From: Desulfopila aestuarii DSM 18488
GTDB taxonomy: Bacteria; Desulfobacterota; Desulfobulbia; Desulfobulbales; Desulfocapsaceae
Assembly: GCA_945863875.1 (NCBI GenBank)
Contig: CAMBBS010000002.1
Span: 124,001-188,000, forward strand
DNA length: 64,000 nt
Reading direction: 5' to 3'
Shown piece by piece: positions 37,349-46,955 of the stretch. The notes under the pieces were generated by a model. It was not told where the DNA came from, did not search any database, and saw nothing but the letters and a program-made list of their open reading frames with translations. Position 1 is the first letter of the stretch. The number at the start of each line of letters is the position of its first letter. A program made the translations under genes and the position numbers.

Positions 37349-38701
37349 ATGCCAGCCGCAGTTTCGCCTTTTTCGATTACCAATATCAGGCTGTTTATCG
37401 CCTTTAGGTTTTTTTTCAATGCCCGGTTTTACTACCCGGTCTTCACCATTCTCTTTCTCGATTTCGGCCTGACCATTGAACAGTTTGCCCTGTTGAACAC
37501 CGTCTGGGCAATGACCATTGTCTGTGCCGAAGTCCCCTCCGGCGCCCTCGCGGATATTCTCGGCAGAAAATACCTGCTGGTCTCGACAGCCCTGCTCATG
37601 GTAGCAGAAATGTCTCTTCTGGCCTTCGTTCCCCTTGGCAACAGCAGCCTTATTTTCTTGGTCTTTCTCATCAACCGCGTTCTCAGCGGTCTGGCGGAGG
37701 CCATGGCCAGCGGGGCTGACGAGGCAATTGCCTACGACACCCTGGCCGCAGAGGGCAACCCCGACGACTGGCCGAAGGTACTCAGCCTGCAGATGCGGCT
37801 GCGCTCCATCGGCACGATTGTCACCATGACCACCGGGGCGCTCATCTACGACCCGAACATGGTCAACCGTTTCCTCGCCTGGACCGGCACCTCTTTCGTT
37901 GTCGACCAGCAGACAACCATGCGCTTTCCAATCTACCTGACCCTTGTTCTCGCCATACTCGCGACCATTACTGCCTGCAAAATGGAGGAAAAAAAGAAAG
38001 GGGACACGGAGGGCATTAATTTCAGAACACTGGCCGCACTGAAAATGACCTGGCAGGCCGGCGCATGGATCGCCCGGACGCCGCTGGCCATGGCCATCAT
38101 CCTCTTTGGCATGTGTTACGACCATATTCTGCGCATGATTGTCACCATGAACAGCCAGTACTATCGGCAGATCGATCTCCCGGAGGCCAGTTTCGGGGTG
38201 ATCGGTTCAGGCATTGCCCTGCTTGGCCTGCTCGCCCCGAAACTGGCCGAATACATGATTGAAAAAAATTCACCGACCACGAACATGCTCTGGGTGGCGG
38301 CCATCAGTCTCGCCGGACTGTTCGGCCTCACCGGCTTTTTCCCTTACTGGGGGCTGCTGCCCATGGCCTTGATCTTTGTCGCCATGATGTTTGTCTCCTT
38401 TTTTACCAGCCACTATCTCAATCGCATAACCGCATCGCACCAGCGGGCAACGGTGCTCAGTTTCAAGGGGATGGCCTTCAATCTCGCCTATGGCCTGATC
38501 GGCTTTCTCTTTGCCCTGCTCATCACCCACCAGCGGACGGCCGCAGCAGGGCTCCATCCGACATGGTCACCCTCGGCCATTGACAATCTGGCCTTTGTTC
38601 GAGCCATCTCCTGGTTTCCCTGGTATACGATCATCTGCCTCGGCTTGATCAGCCTCTACTGTCTGCTCCGGCTGCGAGGCCGACCGGCCGAATCACTGTA
38701 G
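37349..38701 (+). CDS. Major facilitator superfamily transporter, second
   Basis: The 450-residue inner-membrane protein has about 11-12 hydrophobic segments. The MFS signature is in the loop GALADILGRKYLLV (about residues 67-80). The central part has a hydrophilic loop with KMEEKKKGDTEG. The substrate is unknown. I start it at the ATG 37349, where AAAGGA lies upstream, rather than at the earlier ATG at 37316. It follows the ABC permease by 34 bp and may be co-transcribed with it. Confidence 0.83.
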   Translation: MPAAVSPFSITNIRLFIAFRFFFNARFYYPVFTILFLDFGLTIEQFALLNTVWAMTIVCAEVPSGALADILGRKYLLVSTALLMVAEMSLLAFVPLGNSSLIFLVFLINRVLSGLAEAMASGADEAIAYDTLAAEGNPDDWPKVLSLQMRLRSIGTIVTMTTGALIYDPNMVNRFLAWTGTSFVVDQQTTMRFPIYLTLVLAILATITACKMEEKKKGDTEGINFRTLAALKMTWQAGAWIARTPLAMAIILFGMCYDHILRMIVTMNSQYYRQIDLPEASFGVIGSGIALLGLLAPKLAEYMIEKNSPTTNMLWVAAISLAGLFGLTGFFPYWGLLPMALIFVAMMFVSFFTSHYLNRITASHQRATVLSFKGMAFNLAYGLIGFLFALLITHQRTAAAGLHPTWSPSAIDNLAFVRAISWFPWYTIICLGLISLYCLLRLRGRPAESL

Positions 38702-38717
38702 CAGGCTGTCAATGCGC

Positions 38718-38746
38718 TTGCATAGAACACAACGAACATTTATAGT
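38718..38746 (+). promoter_or_regulatory. Candidate sigma-70 promoter for nikR
   Basis: TTGCAT at 38718-38723 and TATAGT at 38741-38746 are separated by exactly 17 bp, 42 bp upstream of the nikR start. No NikR palindrome of the known type was found beside it. Confidence 0.5.
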
Positions 38747-38787
38747 GGGGACCATAACAACCGCGACCGCCTGGGGAGGTGATTTTC

Positions 38788-39198
38788 ATGTTAAAGCGAT
38801 TTTCCATATCACTTGAAGAAAAGCTGCTGGACATTTTCGATGAGCACATCAAGACGCACAGTTACAACAATCGCTCGGAAGCTATCCGGGATCTGATCCG
38901 CAAGGCCTTCGTCAAGGAAGAATGGGAAGCCGACAAACAGGTCATGGGCGTTATCAGCCTGGTCTATGATCATCATCAGCATAAGCTGCAGGAAAAAGTT
39001 ACCCTGGTGCAACACGACTACCATCATCATATCGTCTCCACCACCCACGTGCATATGGACCATGACAACTGCCTCGAAGTCATCGTCGTCCGGGGCAAGG
39101 CCAAAGAAGTGCAGGAGCTGTCGGATCGGCTCACGTCCCTCCGGGGGGTTCGGGACGGCAACCTGGCCATGTCCAGTACCGGAATATCGCTGCATTAA
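38788..39198 (+). CDS. nikR: Nickel-responsive transcriptional regulator NikR
   Basis: NikR is a ribbon-helix-helix repressor that blocks nickel uptake when Ni2+ is high. The 136-residue protein has the RHH DNA-binding part LKRFSISLEEKLLDIFDE (about 2-19) and a following SEAIRDLIRK helix. The C-terminal ACT-like domain holds the metal site, with the histidines in HDYHHHIVSTTHVHMDHDNC and the closing Cys matching the E. coli His-His-His-Cys pattern. The start is at the ATG after GGGGAGGTG; the frame reaches three codons further up. No nickel transporter lies next to it in this window. Nickel would be needed for hydrogenase or CO dehydrogenase elsewhere. Confidence 0.95.
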   Translation: MLKRFSISLEEKLLDIFDEHIKTHSYNNRSEAIRDLIRKAFVKEEWEADKQVMGVISLVYDHHQHKLQEKVTLVQHDYHHHIVSTTHVHMDHDNCLEVIVVRGKAKEVQELSDRLTSLRGVRDGNLAMSSTGISLH

Positions 39199-39203
39199 CT
39201 CCC

Positions 39204-40058
39204 ATGAAAAAGATCACATTGGTCTCCGTGCATGGTGGCCATAGCGGCCAGTTCTGCCACCATGCCACCGATTCGCTGGAAGAAATAGTCCAGTTATATA
39301 TAAAGAAGCAATTCCGCTGGGTCGGCATCACCGAACACTCCCCGGCCATCAGCGATGCATTGCTTTATCCTGATCAGAGAGCGGCCGGTCTAACGCCGGA
39401 TTTCCTCCTCGATCGTTTTGCCGCCTATATGCAGGAATGCCGCCGGCTGCAAAAGAAATATCGCTCGGAGATCCGTATCTTTGCGGCAATGGAGATTGAA
39501 ACCTACAGCGGCTATGAGACGTTTATTCCGTCGCTGATCAACAGGTTTCAGCCGGATTATATCGTCGGTTCCGTGCATTTCGTCAACGATATGGGCTTTG
39601 ACTATTCCCAGGGGCAGTACGACAAAACGGTCGCCGCCGCAGGCGGCATAGACCAGCTGTACTGCAACTACTTTGACGCCCAGTACCAGATGATCAAACT
39701 GCTGCAGCCGGCGGTCGTCGGCCATTTCGACCTGATCCGTATTTTTGATCCAGGCTATAAGCAGAGACTTCTGCAGCCGAAGATCATGGCGCGGATCAAA
39801 AGAAATCTCCAGCTTATCCGCGAGCTGGATCTGATCATGGATTTCAACCTTCGCTCGCTGCTGAAGGGAGCAGACGAGCCGTACATTTCCCGGGTGATCC
39901 TGGAAATGGCCCTGGCCATGGGCATCGCCGTGGTCCCCGGAGACGATTCCCACGGCCTGGCCTCCGTCGGCGCCAATATGGAGCAGGGTATCGCCATTCT
40001 TCGCGAACAACCGGGCTGCGACAATGGTTGGAGAGAGCCGCAGCTACTGCACTATTGA
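39204..40058 (+). CDS. PHP-domain phosphatase (histidinol-phosphatase HisK-like)
   Basis: This 284-residue PHP-family phosphoesterase uses several metal ions. The first metal motif, SVHGGHSGQFCHHATDS (about residues 8-24), has the HxH-like layout. VGITEHSPAIS (about 47-57) holds the second cluster. The EIETYSGYE and GSVHFVNDMGFD segments and a final PGDDSHGLASV are typical of HisK (PHP-type histidinol phosphate phosphatase). It follows nikR by 5 bp and may be co-transcribed with it. It is convergent with nifA, with 22 bp between stop codons. Histidine synthesis is a likely role, but other PHP substrates are possible. Confidence 0.82.
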   Translation: MKKITLVSVHGGHSGQFCHHATDSLEEIVQLYIKKQFRWVGITEHSPAISDALLYPDQRAAGLTPDFLLDRFAAYMQECRRLQKKYRSEIRIFAAMEIETYSGYETFIPSLINRFQPDYIVGSVHFVNDMGFDYSQGQYDKTVAAAGGIDQLYCNYFDAQYQMIKLLQPAVVGHFDLIRIFDPGYKQRLLQPKIMARIKRNLQLIRELDLIMDFNLRSLLKGADEPYISRVILEMALAMGIAVVPGDDSHGLASVGANMEQGIAILREQPGCDNGWREPQLLHY

Positions 40059-40080
40059 TGGACACCTGTTCCCGTCGGCT

Positions 40081-41679
40081 CTAGCGAAAAGATTCATAGC
40101 GATTGAGACCGTATTTTTTTATGCGGTAGCCGATCTGCCTCTCGGTCAGCCCCAGGTCCCGTGCCGCCCGCACCTGCACCCAGCCATGACGGCGAAGAGC
40201 TGCTTCAATCTCCGTCCGTTCAATATCCTGCAGCGACTTTCGGGTAAAGTTCGGCTGTCGGTTCACCGATTGATCTCCCGCCTCCCGAGATTTTTCCAGC
40301 TTCATTTTTTCCAGAGAGAACAGGCTGGGGGGCAGATCCGCCAGTCCGAGCCGATCGCCTTCGGCCAGGATAACCATGCGTTCAACCAGATTCTGCATCT
40401 CGCGGACATTGCCGGGCCAGGAGTAGTTAATCAAAAAATCAAGGAGCTCCGAGGTAATCTTGATCTCTCTGCCGTTGCGCTCATTGCTCTTACTTAAAAA
40501 ATGGCTGAACAACAGTGGAATATCGTCTTTGCGGTCGCGCAGAGGTGGCAGAACAATGGGCACGACATTGAGGCGGTAGTATAAATCCGCCCGGAATTGT
40601 CCGTTGGCCACCGCCTGTTCCAGGCTGACATTCGTTGCGGCGACGATGCGTACGTCGATGGTGAAGGTTTTCGAACCGCCGATTCTTTCAAATTGTTTTT
40701 CCTGCAGCACCCGAAGCATCTTTGCCTGCAGAGACAGAGGCATTTCGCCGATTTCATCGAGAAAAATAGTCCCGGCGTCGGCCAGTTCAAATCTGCCGGG
40801 CCGTGAGGCATGGGCCCCGGTAAAGGCGCCCCGCTCATGACCAAACAATTCACTTTCCAGCAACGTTTCCGGCAGGGCGGCACAGTTAATCTTAATAAAG
40901 GGATTATTCTTGCGCCGGCCGCCCTCATGGATCGCCTTGGCCACCAGCTCTTTTCCCGTCCCCGATTCACCGAGCAGCAGCGCCGTTACATCACTGCTGG
41001 AAATTTTATCGATGACGCTGAACACCTCCTGCATCGGTTTGGAGTGGCCAATGATAAAATGCCCCTGATGGACATGGTGCAGTTTCGCCTTGAGCGTGGC
41101 GTTCTCCTTGAGCAGTTTCGCCTCCTTTTTCTCAATCTCCCGGTGCAGGGTGAGAAACTGGGCAATCAAGGTCGCCAGTACCGTGAGAAAGCGCAGGTCT
41201 TCCTCAAAGGAAATGTCATCGGCGAACAACCGGTCAACGGTCAGCACCCCTTCCGGCGTCCCTTTGACCATTACCGGCACGCCAAGAAAGGAGATCTTAC
41301 TTTTGCGCACTTTTGACCGCGCGCCGGTTCTATTGAGAAAAAGCGGCTCGCTGTTGATGTCGGGCACGACAAACGGCGAGCGGGTCTGAAATATCTGCCC
41401 GCACACCCCTTCATCCGGGCGGTAAACACCGCGCATTTCCTCCGCTTCCGACAAGCCGCAGGAGGCCTTGATCGTCAGTTTCTGTTTGGCCTTGTCAAAC
41501 ATCAACAGGGTCGCCCGTTCCATTTTCATGGTATCATTGAGGACACCGAGAATACGCGACAGGGTATTGCTCAGATCAACCGCCGTGCCGATCAGTTCGG
41601 TGATGCGGTACAAGGCAATGAGTTCCATGCCCTGGGTTTTGGTCTGCCCGTCCAGCAAAATTCCTTTAAATGACTGCAT
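40081..41679 (-). CDS. nifA: Sigma-54-dependent activator, NifA-like
   Basis: This 532-residue enhancer-binding protein activates sigma-54 promoters. Residues 20-175 are a GAF domain (LIALYRITELIGTAVDLSN). The AAA+ domain has Walker A GESGTGKE at 237-244, the sigma-54 contact loop GAFTGA at 284-289, and Walker B TIFLDEIGEM at 304-313. The C-terminal HTH is in the Fis-like segment near residues 485-525 (AARDLGLTERQIGYRIKKYGL). It lies divergent from nifHDK with the nif promoter between them, and the GAF-AAA-HTH layout matches NifA. It lacks the extra linker cysteines of oxygen-sensitive NifA proteins (only Cys74, Cys93 and Cys266 are present before the HTH). Confidence 0.9.
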   Translation of the reverse strand: MQSFKGILLDGQTKTQGMELIALYRITELIGTAVDLSNTLSRILGVLNDTMKMERATLLMFDKAKQKLTIKASCGLSEAEEMRGVYRPDEGVCGQIFQTRSPFVVPDINSEPLFLNRTGARSKVRKSKISFLGVPVMVKGTPEGVLTVDRLFADDISFEEDLRFLTVLATLIAQFLTLHREIEKKEAKLLKENATLKAKLHHVHQGHFIIGHSKPMQEVFSVIDKISSSDVTALLLGESGTGKELVAKAIHEGGRRKNNPFIKINCAALPETLLESELFGHERGAFTGAHASRPGRFELADAGTIFLDEIGEMPLSLQAKMLRVLQEKQFERIGGSKTFTIDVRIVAATNVSLEQAVANGQFRADLYYRLNVVPIVLPPLRDRKDDIPLLFSHFLSKSNERNGREIKITSELLDFLINYSWPGNVREMQNLVERMVILAEGDRLGLADLPPSLFSLEKMKLEKSREAGDQSVNRQPNFTRKSLQDIERTEIEAALRRHGWVQVRAARDLGLTERQIGYRIKKYGLNRYESFR

Positions 41680-42046
41680 TATTTTTCACCCGCCTGTTCT
41701 GTTCGTGCCTTACAGATTACCTGGTGTCTTGCCAGGTTTCTTCTGCATAAAAGCAAAGCAAACATCGTTCCATTTCAGCAAATACTCAGAATAATGAGAT
41801 ATTTTATTTCCCGTCTCCACCATATCCCTCTTTTCCATGTCTACGCCGGTTTTTTTACAACAGATTTGTTTTTGCCCCGAGGCTTTTATAACATTTTTGT
41901 AATGTAATTTACCAAGCAGACAAAGCGACAACAATTTCCACACTCTATTACTTTTTTGTTGCTTTCCTACCATACTGCGCCGCCTGGCCAGCGCGTTTTT
42001 TTCCACGAGACATGACCGTTTTTGCCGCTTATCATACTATTTTTAT

Positions 42047-43045
<999 letters not shown>

Positions 43046-43073
43046 CACTTACAAAAACGAAGGAGATAAACAA

Positions 43074-43427
43074 ATGATGATCATGATCAGAGCCATTGTT
43101 CGACCGGAAAAAGCAGATGACGTTCTTGCCGCCTTGATGGATGCCGGATTTCCGGCGGTAACCAAGTATTCGGTCACCGGTCGCGGCAAACAGCGCGGTA
43201 TAAAAATCGGCGAGGTGACCTATGACGAGATTCCGAAAACCATGTTGCTCAGCGTCGTCAAGGCGGAGGACAAGGATTTCGTTATCAGCACCATCATGGA
43301 TGCGGCCCGCTCCGGCATCAAGGGCGCCTTTGGCGACGGGAAGATTTTCGTCGCCGAGGTTGAAGACGTCTACACCATCAGTTCCGGCGTGAAAGAGGGT
43401 GCCGATACGGCCGAGGTGACCGCATGA
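43074..43427 (+). CDS. nifI1: PII-like nitrogenase regulator NifI1
   Basis: NifI proteins are PII-family signal proteins that, as a NifI1-NifI2 complex, inhibit dinitrogenase when ammonium is available. The 117-residue protein starts MIMIRAIVRPEKADDVLAAL and has the PII-type core with the T-loop region TGRGKQRGIKIGE, shorter than in GlnB. The C-terminal DGKIFVAEVEDVYTISSG is the PII beta strand. The start at 43074 follows AAGGAG. Its stop overlaps nifI2 by 4 bp (ATGA). A position between nifH and nifD is typical of methanogens, clostridia and sulfate reducers. Confidence 0.95.
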   Translation: MMIMIRAIVRPEKADDVLAALMDAGFPAVTKYSVTGRGKQRGIKIGEVTYDEIPKTMLLSVVKAEDKDFVISTIMDAARSGIKGAFGDGKIFVAEVEDVYTISSGVKEGADTAEVTA

Positions 43428-43798
43428 AAGAAATTGTTGCCGTCGTACGCATGAACATGATGAACAAGACCAAGGCGGCCCTCACCGCCGCCGGCGTCAA
43501 CGCTTTTTTTGCCCATGAAGCCCAGGGACGAGGCGTTGGTTTTATCAACCGAAAATTGGTCAAAGGTGCCGAACAGGGCTATGAAGAAGCCGCCGCTCTG
43601 CTCGGGGAAAAGGGCAACCTCTACCCAAAACGAATGGTCACCATCGTCGTCGACGATGATGACGTCGACGATGTTATCGAGGCACTTATCACCACCAACC
43701 AGACCGGCAAACCCGGTGACGGTAAAATATTCGTCCTCCCCGTGGCCGACGGCGTCAGGGTGAGAACAGGCGAGAAAGGTACAAAATCAATAACATAG
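43424..43798 (+). CDS. nifI2: PII-like nitrogenase regulator NifI2
   Basis: NifI2 partners NifI1 to switch off dinitrogenase post-translationally. The 124-residue protein starts MKEIVAVVRMNMMNKTKAAL, has a T-loop segment rich in Gly, Phe and Arg (HEAQGRGVGFINRKLV), and ends DGKIFVLPVADGVRVRTGE. It carries an acidic DDDDVDDV helix near residues 77-84. It overlaps nifI1 by 4 bp and ends 18 bp before nifD. Confidence 0.94.
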   Translation: MKEIVAVVRMNMMNKTKAALTAAGVNAFFAHEAQGRGVGFINRKLVKGAEQGYEEAAALLGEKGNLYPKRMVTIVVDDDDVDDVIEALITTNQTGKPGDGKIFVLPVADGVRVRTGEKGTKSIT

Positions 43799-43816
43799 AT
43801 TGTGAGGAAACACGTC

Positions 43817-45454
43817 ATGGGAAAAGCACATAAACTGGTGCAGTGGGATCCCCACAACATCAAGGAAAAACTTCTGGAAAAATATCCGCCGAAGGTCGCC
43901 CGAAAACGCGCCAAGCAGATAATGATCAACGAGGCGCTGGAAAACACCACGCCGGAAATTGTCGCCAACGTGCGCACCATCCCCGGCATCATCACCATGC
44001 GCGGCTGCACCTATGCCGGATGCAAGGGGGTTATCATGGGACCGGCCAGCGATATCGTCAATCTCGTCCACGGGCCGATCGGCTGCAGTTTTTACGCCTG
44101 GCTGACCCGTCGCAACCAGACCGACGGTATCAACGACACGGATGCGAACTTTATCAACTACTGCATGTCCACCGACATGCAGGATTCGGATATCATCTTC
44201 GGCGGAGAAAAAAAACTCGAAGCAGCTATCCAGGAGGCCTACGAGCTGTTTCACCCGAAGGCGATCGCCGTCTTTGCCACCTGTCCGGTCGGCTTGATCG
44301 GCGACGATATCCACGCCGTGGCAAAAAAAATGCGCGAAAAGTTCGGTGACTGCAACGTCTTTGCCTTCAGCTGCGAAGGCTACAAAGGTGTGTCGCAATC
44401 CGCCGGGCACCATATCGCCAACAACCAGGTATTCACCCACGTCGTCGGCAGGAGCGAAACCGAGAAAACGGAAAAGTTTAAAATCAACCTGCTTGGCGAA
44501 TACAACATCGGCGGGGACGGCTTTGAGATCGACCGCATCTTCCAGAAATGCGGCATCACCAATATCTCAACCTTTTCCGGCAATGCGACCTATGACAAAT
44601 TTGCCTCGGCCAACCAGGCGGACCTGAGCTGCGTCATGTGCCACCGGTCGATCAACTATGTGGCCGACATGCTCGAGACCAAATACGGTATACCGTGGAT
44701 CAAGGTCAATTTTATCGGCGCGGAGGCGACGGCAAAATCGCTCAGGAAAATTGCCCAGTACTTCGGCGACCAGGAACTGACCGACCGGGTTGAAGCAGTC
44801 ATAGATGAAGAAATGCCTGCGGTGGCCTCGGCCCTGCAAGAGGTATTGCCAAGGACCCAGGGTAAAACGGCAATGATTTTTGTCGGCGGTTCCCGGGCGC
44901 ATCATTACCAGGAACTGTTTAACGAACTGGGCATGAAGACCATTTCAGCAGGCTATGAGTTCGGCCATCGTGACGACTACGAAGGCAGGGAGGTCATTCC
45001 TACCCTGAAGGTCGACGCCGACAGCAGGAACATAGAGGAAATAAAAGTCGAAGCGGATCCTTTCTTGTACAAGCCGAGAAAAACGCCGGAAGAACTGGTG
45101 GCGCTTGAAGAGGCCGGCCTTGAATTCAAGGCCTACACCGGGTTGAACCCGGATATGGCATTGAACACGCTGGTCGTCGATGACCTGAACCAGTATGAGG
45201 CGGAAAAACTGGTGCAACTGATGAAGCCGGACCTGTTCTGTGCGGGCATCAAGGAAAAATATTCCATCCAGAAGCTCGGCGTGCCGATGAAACAGCTGCA
45301 CAGCTACGATTCAGGCGGACCGTATGCCGGCTTCAAGGGTGCGGTCAATTTCTATCAAGAGATCGACCGGTTGGTCAACAGCAAAATCTGGAGCTATATG
45401 AAGGCGCCCTGGCAGGAAAAACCGGAACTTTCCGCGACCTACGTCTGGGAGTAA
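43817..45454 (+). CDS. nifD: Nitrogenase molybdenum-iron protein alpha chain
   Basis: NifD holds the FeMo-cofactor and part of the P-cluster. The 545-residue protein has the P-cluster cysteines in RGCTYAGCKG (first Cys), GPIGCSFYAW and FATCPVGLIGD. The FeMo-cofactor ligands are the Cys in CVMCHRSINYV and the His of LHSYDSGGPY. Residues equivalent to A. vinelandii Gln191 and His195 are kept in VSQSAGHHIANN, and Arg96 in WLTRRN. These support catalytic competence. The start at 43817 follows GTGAGG; the frame is open to 43802. It lies between nifI2 and nifK. Confidence 0.98.
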   Translation: MGKAHKLVQWDPHNIKEKLLEKYPPKVARKRAKQIMINEALENTTPEIVANVRTIPGIITMRGCTYAGCKGVIMGPASDIVNLVHGPIGCSFYAWLTRRNQTDGINDTDANFINYCMSTDMQDSDIIFGGEKKLEAAIQEAYELFHPKAIAVFATCPVGLIGDDIHAVAKKMREKFGDCNVFAFSCEGYKGVSQSAGHHIANNQVFTHVVGRSETEKTEKFKINLLGEYNIGGDGFEIDRIFQKCGITNISTFSGNATYDKFASANQADLSCVMCHRSINYVADMLETKYGIPWIKVNFIGAEATAKSLRKIAQYFGDQELTDRVEAVIDEEMPAVASALQEVLPRTQGKTAMIFVGGSRAHHYQELFNELGMKTISAGYEFGHRDDYEGREVIPTLKVDADSRNIEEIKVEADPFLYKPRKTPEELVALEEAGLEFKAYTGLNPDMALNTLVVDDLNQYEAEKLVQLMKPDLFCAGIKEKYSIQKLGVPMKQLHSYDSGGPYAGFKGAVNFYQEIDRLVNSKIWSYMKAPWQEKPELSATYVWE

Positions 45455-45522
45455 AACCTGCGCGAGTGTATTAAAAAATAGAAGATGACGAGTTTTGGCT
45501 CGATCATCGGGAAGGGAAGACA

Positions 45523-46896
45523 ATGTTACTACGACATACACCTCAAGAAATAACAGAGCGTAAAGCCCTGATGATAAACCCGGCCAAGACCTGTCAGCCG
45601 ATCGGTGCCATGTACGCCGCCCTGGGAATAAAAGGATGTCTGCCGCACAGTCATGGTTCCCAGGGTTGCTGCGCCTATCATCGCAGCACCCTGACCAGGC
45701 ACTACAAGGAACCGATTTCCGCAGCCACCAGTTCCTTTACCGAGGGTGCGTCGGTCTTCGGCGGGGCGGCTAATCTGATACAGGCAATCGATAATATCTT
45801 CACGGTCTACCAGCCGGAGGTTATCGCCGTGCATACCACCTGCCTGTCGGAAACAATCGGCGACGACCTGCCGCAGATTTTCGACAAGGCCAAAAAAGAC
45901 AAAAAAGTCCCGGCGGGCAAGACTGTTCTCGGCGCCCCGACGCCAAGCTATGTCGGTTCCCATGTCACCGGTTTTTCCAACATGGTCAAGGCGATGGCGG
46001 CTCTGGCCGAGCCCTCGACGAAGAAAAACGGCAAGATCAACGTCATTCCCGGCTGGGTAGAGCCCTCGGACATGGAAGAGATCAAGAGGCTTGCCGCCAT
46101 GGTTGGCGCCAGAATCAACATGTTCCCGGACACCTCGGGGGTGCTCAATGGACCTTTGACCGGCGAATACAAGATGTTCCCCGACAGCGGCGCCTCCATC
46201 GACGACATTAAAAACAGCGGCAGCAGTATCGGGACCCTCGCCCTCGGCGAATGGTGTTCCGCCGATGCAGCCAGACTGCTCGATACTAAATGCAAGGTGC
46301 CCTGCTCTATCCTCGATATGCCCTTTGGGCTGCAGGCCACCGATCGATTCATCGATGCCCTGAGAACTGTGGCCGGCACCTCGGTACCCGATGAGATCGC
46401 CGCGGAAAGAGGCACCCTGGTGGATTTGATTTCCGATATGCACCAGTATTTCTACGGCAAGAAGGTTGCGCTGGTCGGAGATCCCGATCAGGTGATTGCC
46501 ATGACCGAATTCCTCGTGGCCATCGATATGCGTCCCGTGCATATCATCACCGGAACGCCGGGTAAAAAATTCGAGTCCCGGATAAAAGAGATCACCAAGG
46601 ACATGGGCCGTGCGGTCAATGTCAAGGCCAAGGGCGACATGTTCCTGCTGCACCAGTGGATAAAAAATGAGCCGGTTGAGCTGCTTATCGGCAACACCTA
46701 CTGCAAGTACATCGCCCGGGATGAAGACCTGCCTTTTGTTCGCTGGGGTTTCCCCATTCTTGACCGCCAGGGGCATCAGCACTTTCCGACGGTCGGCTAC
46801 AAAGGGGGACTGCGCCTGCTGGAGAAGATCCTCGGCGTATTACTTGATCGTAAAGATCGAGACGACCCTGAAGAAAAGTTTGAACTGGTCCTGTAA
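45523..46896 (+). CDS. nifK: Nitrogenase molybdenum-iron protein beta chain
   Basis: NifK pairs with NifD to form the dinitrogenase tetramer and shares the P-cluster. The 457-residue protein is the short form lacking the long N-terminal arm of Azotobacter NifK. P-cluster ligand cysteines are in PAKTCQPIGAMYAA (about 22), GSQGCCAYHRS (about 46) and HTTCLSETIGDD. The SHVTGF segment keeps the Ser position that can bind the oxidised P-cluster. The C-terminal region has HQHFPTVGYKGG. The ATG follows AAGGGAAG. An 8-bp hairpin lies 14 bp after its stop, before the next gene. Confidence 0.97.
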   Translation: MLLRHTPQEITERKALMINPAKTCQPIGAMYAALGIKGCLPHSHGSQGCCAYHRSTLTRHYKEPISAATSSFTEGASVFGGAANLIQAIDNIFTVYQPEVIAVHTTCLSETIGDDLPQIFDKAKKDKKVPAGKTVLGAPTPSYVGSHVTGFSNMVKAMAALAEPSTKKNGKINVIPGWVEPSDMEEIKRLAAMVGARINMFPDTSGVLNGPLTGEYKMFPDSGASIDDIKNSGSSIGTLALGEWCSADAARLLDTKCKVPCSILDMPFGLQATDRFIDALRTVAGTSVPDEIAAERGTLVDLISDMHQYFYGKKVALVGDPDQVIAMTEFLVAIDMRPVHIITGTPGKKFESRIKEITKDMGRAVNVKAKGDMFLLHQWIKNEPVELLIGNTYCKYIARDEDLPFVRWGFPILDRQGHQHFPTVGYKGGLRLLEKILGVLLDRKDRDDPEEKFELVL

Positions 46897-46910
46897 TACC
46901 GGCTTTTCCC

Positions 46911-46940
46911 GCAGCAGCCGAGCGTTCATGCCGCTGCTGC
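46911..46940 (+). promoter_or_regulatory. Intercistronic hairpin after nifK
   Basis: GCAGCAGC (46911-46918) and GCTGCTGC (46933-46940) form a perfect 8-bp stem with a 14-base loop. No long T-run follows. It may stabilise or process the nifHDK mRNA and lower expression of the next gene. Confidence 0.5.
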
Positions 46941-46955
46941 CTTTGCTATAAAGCT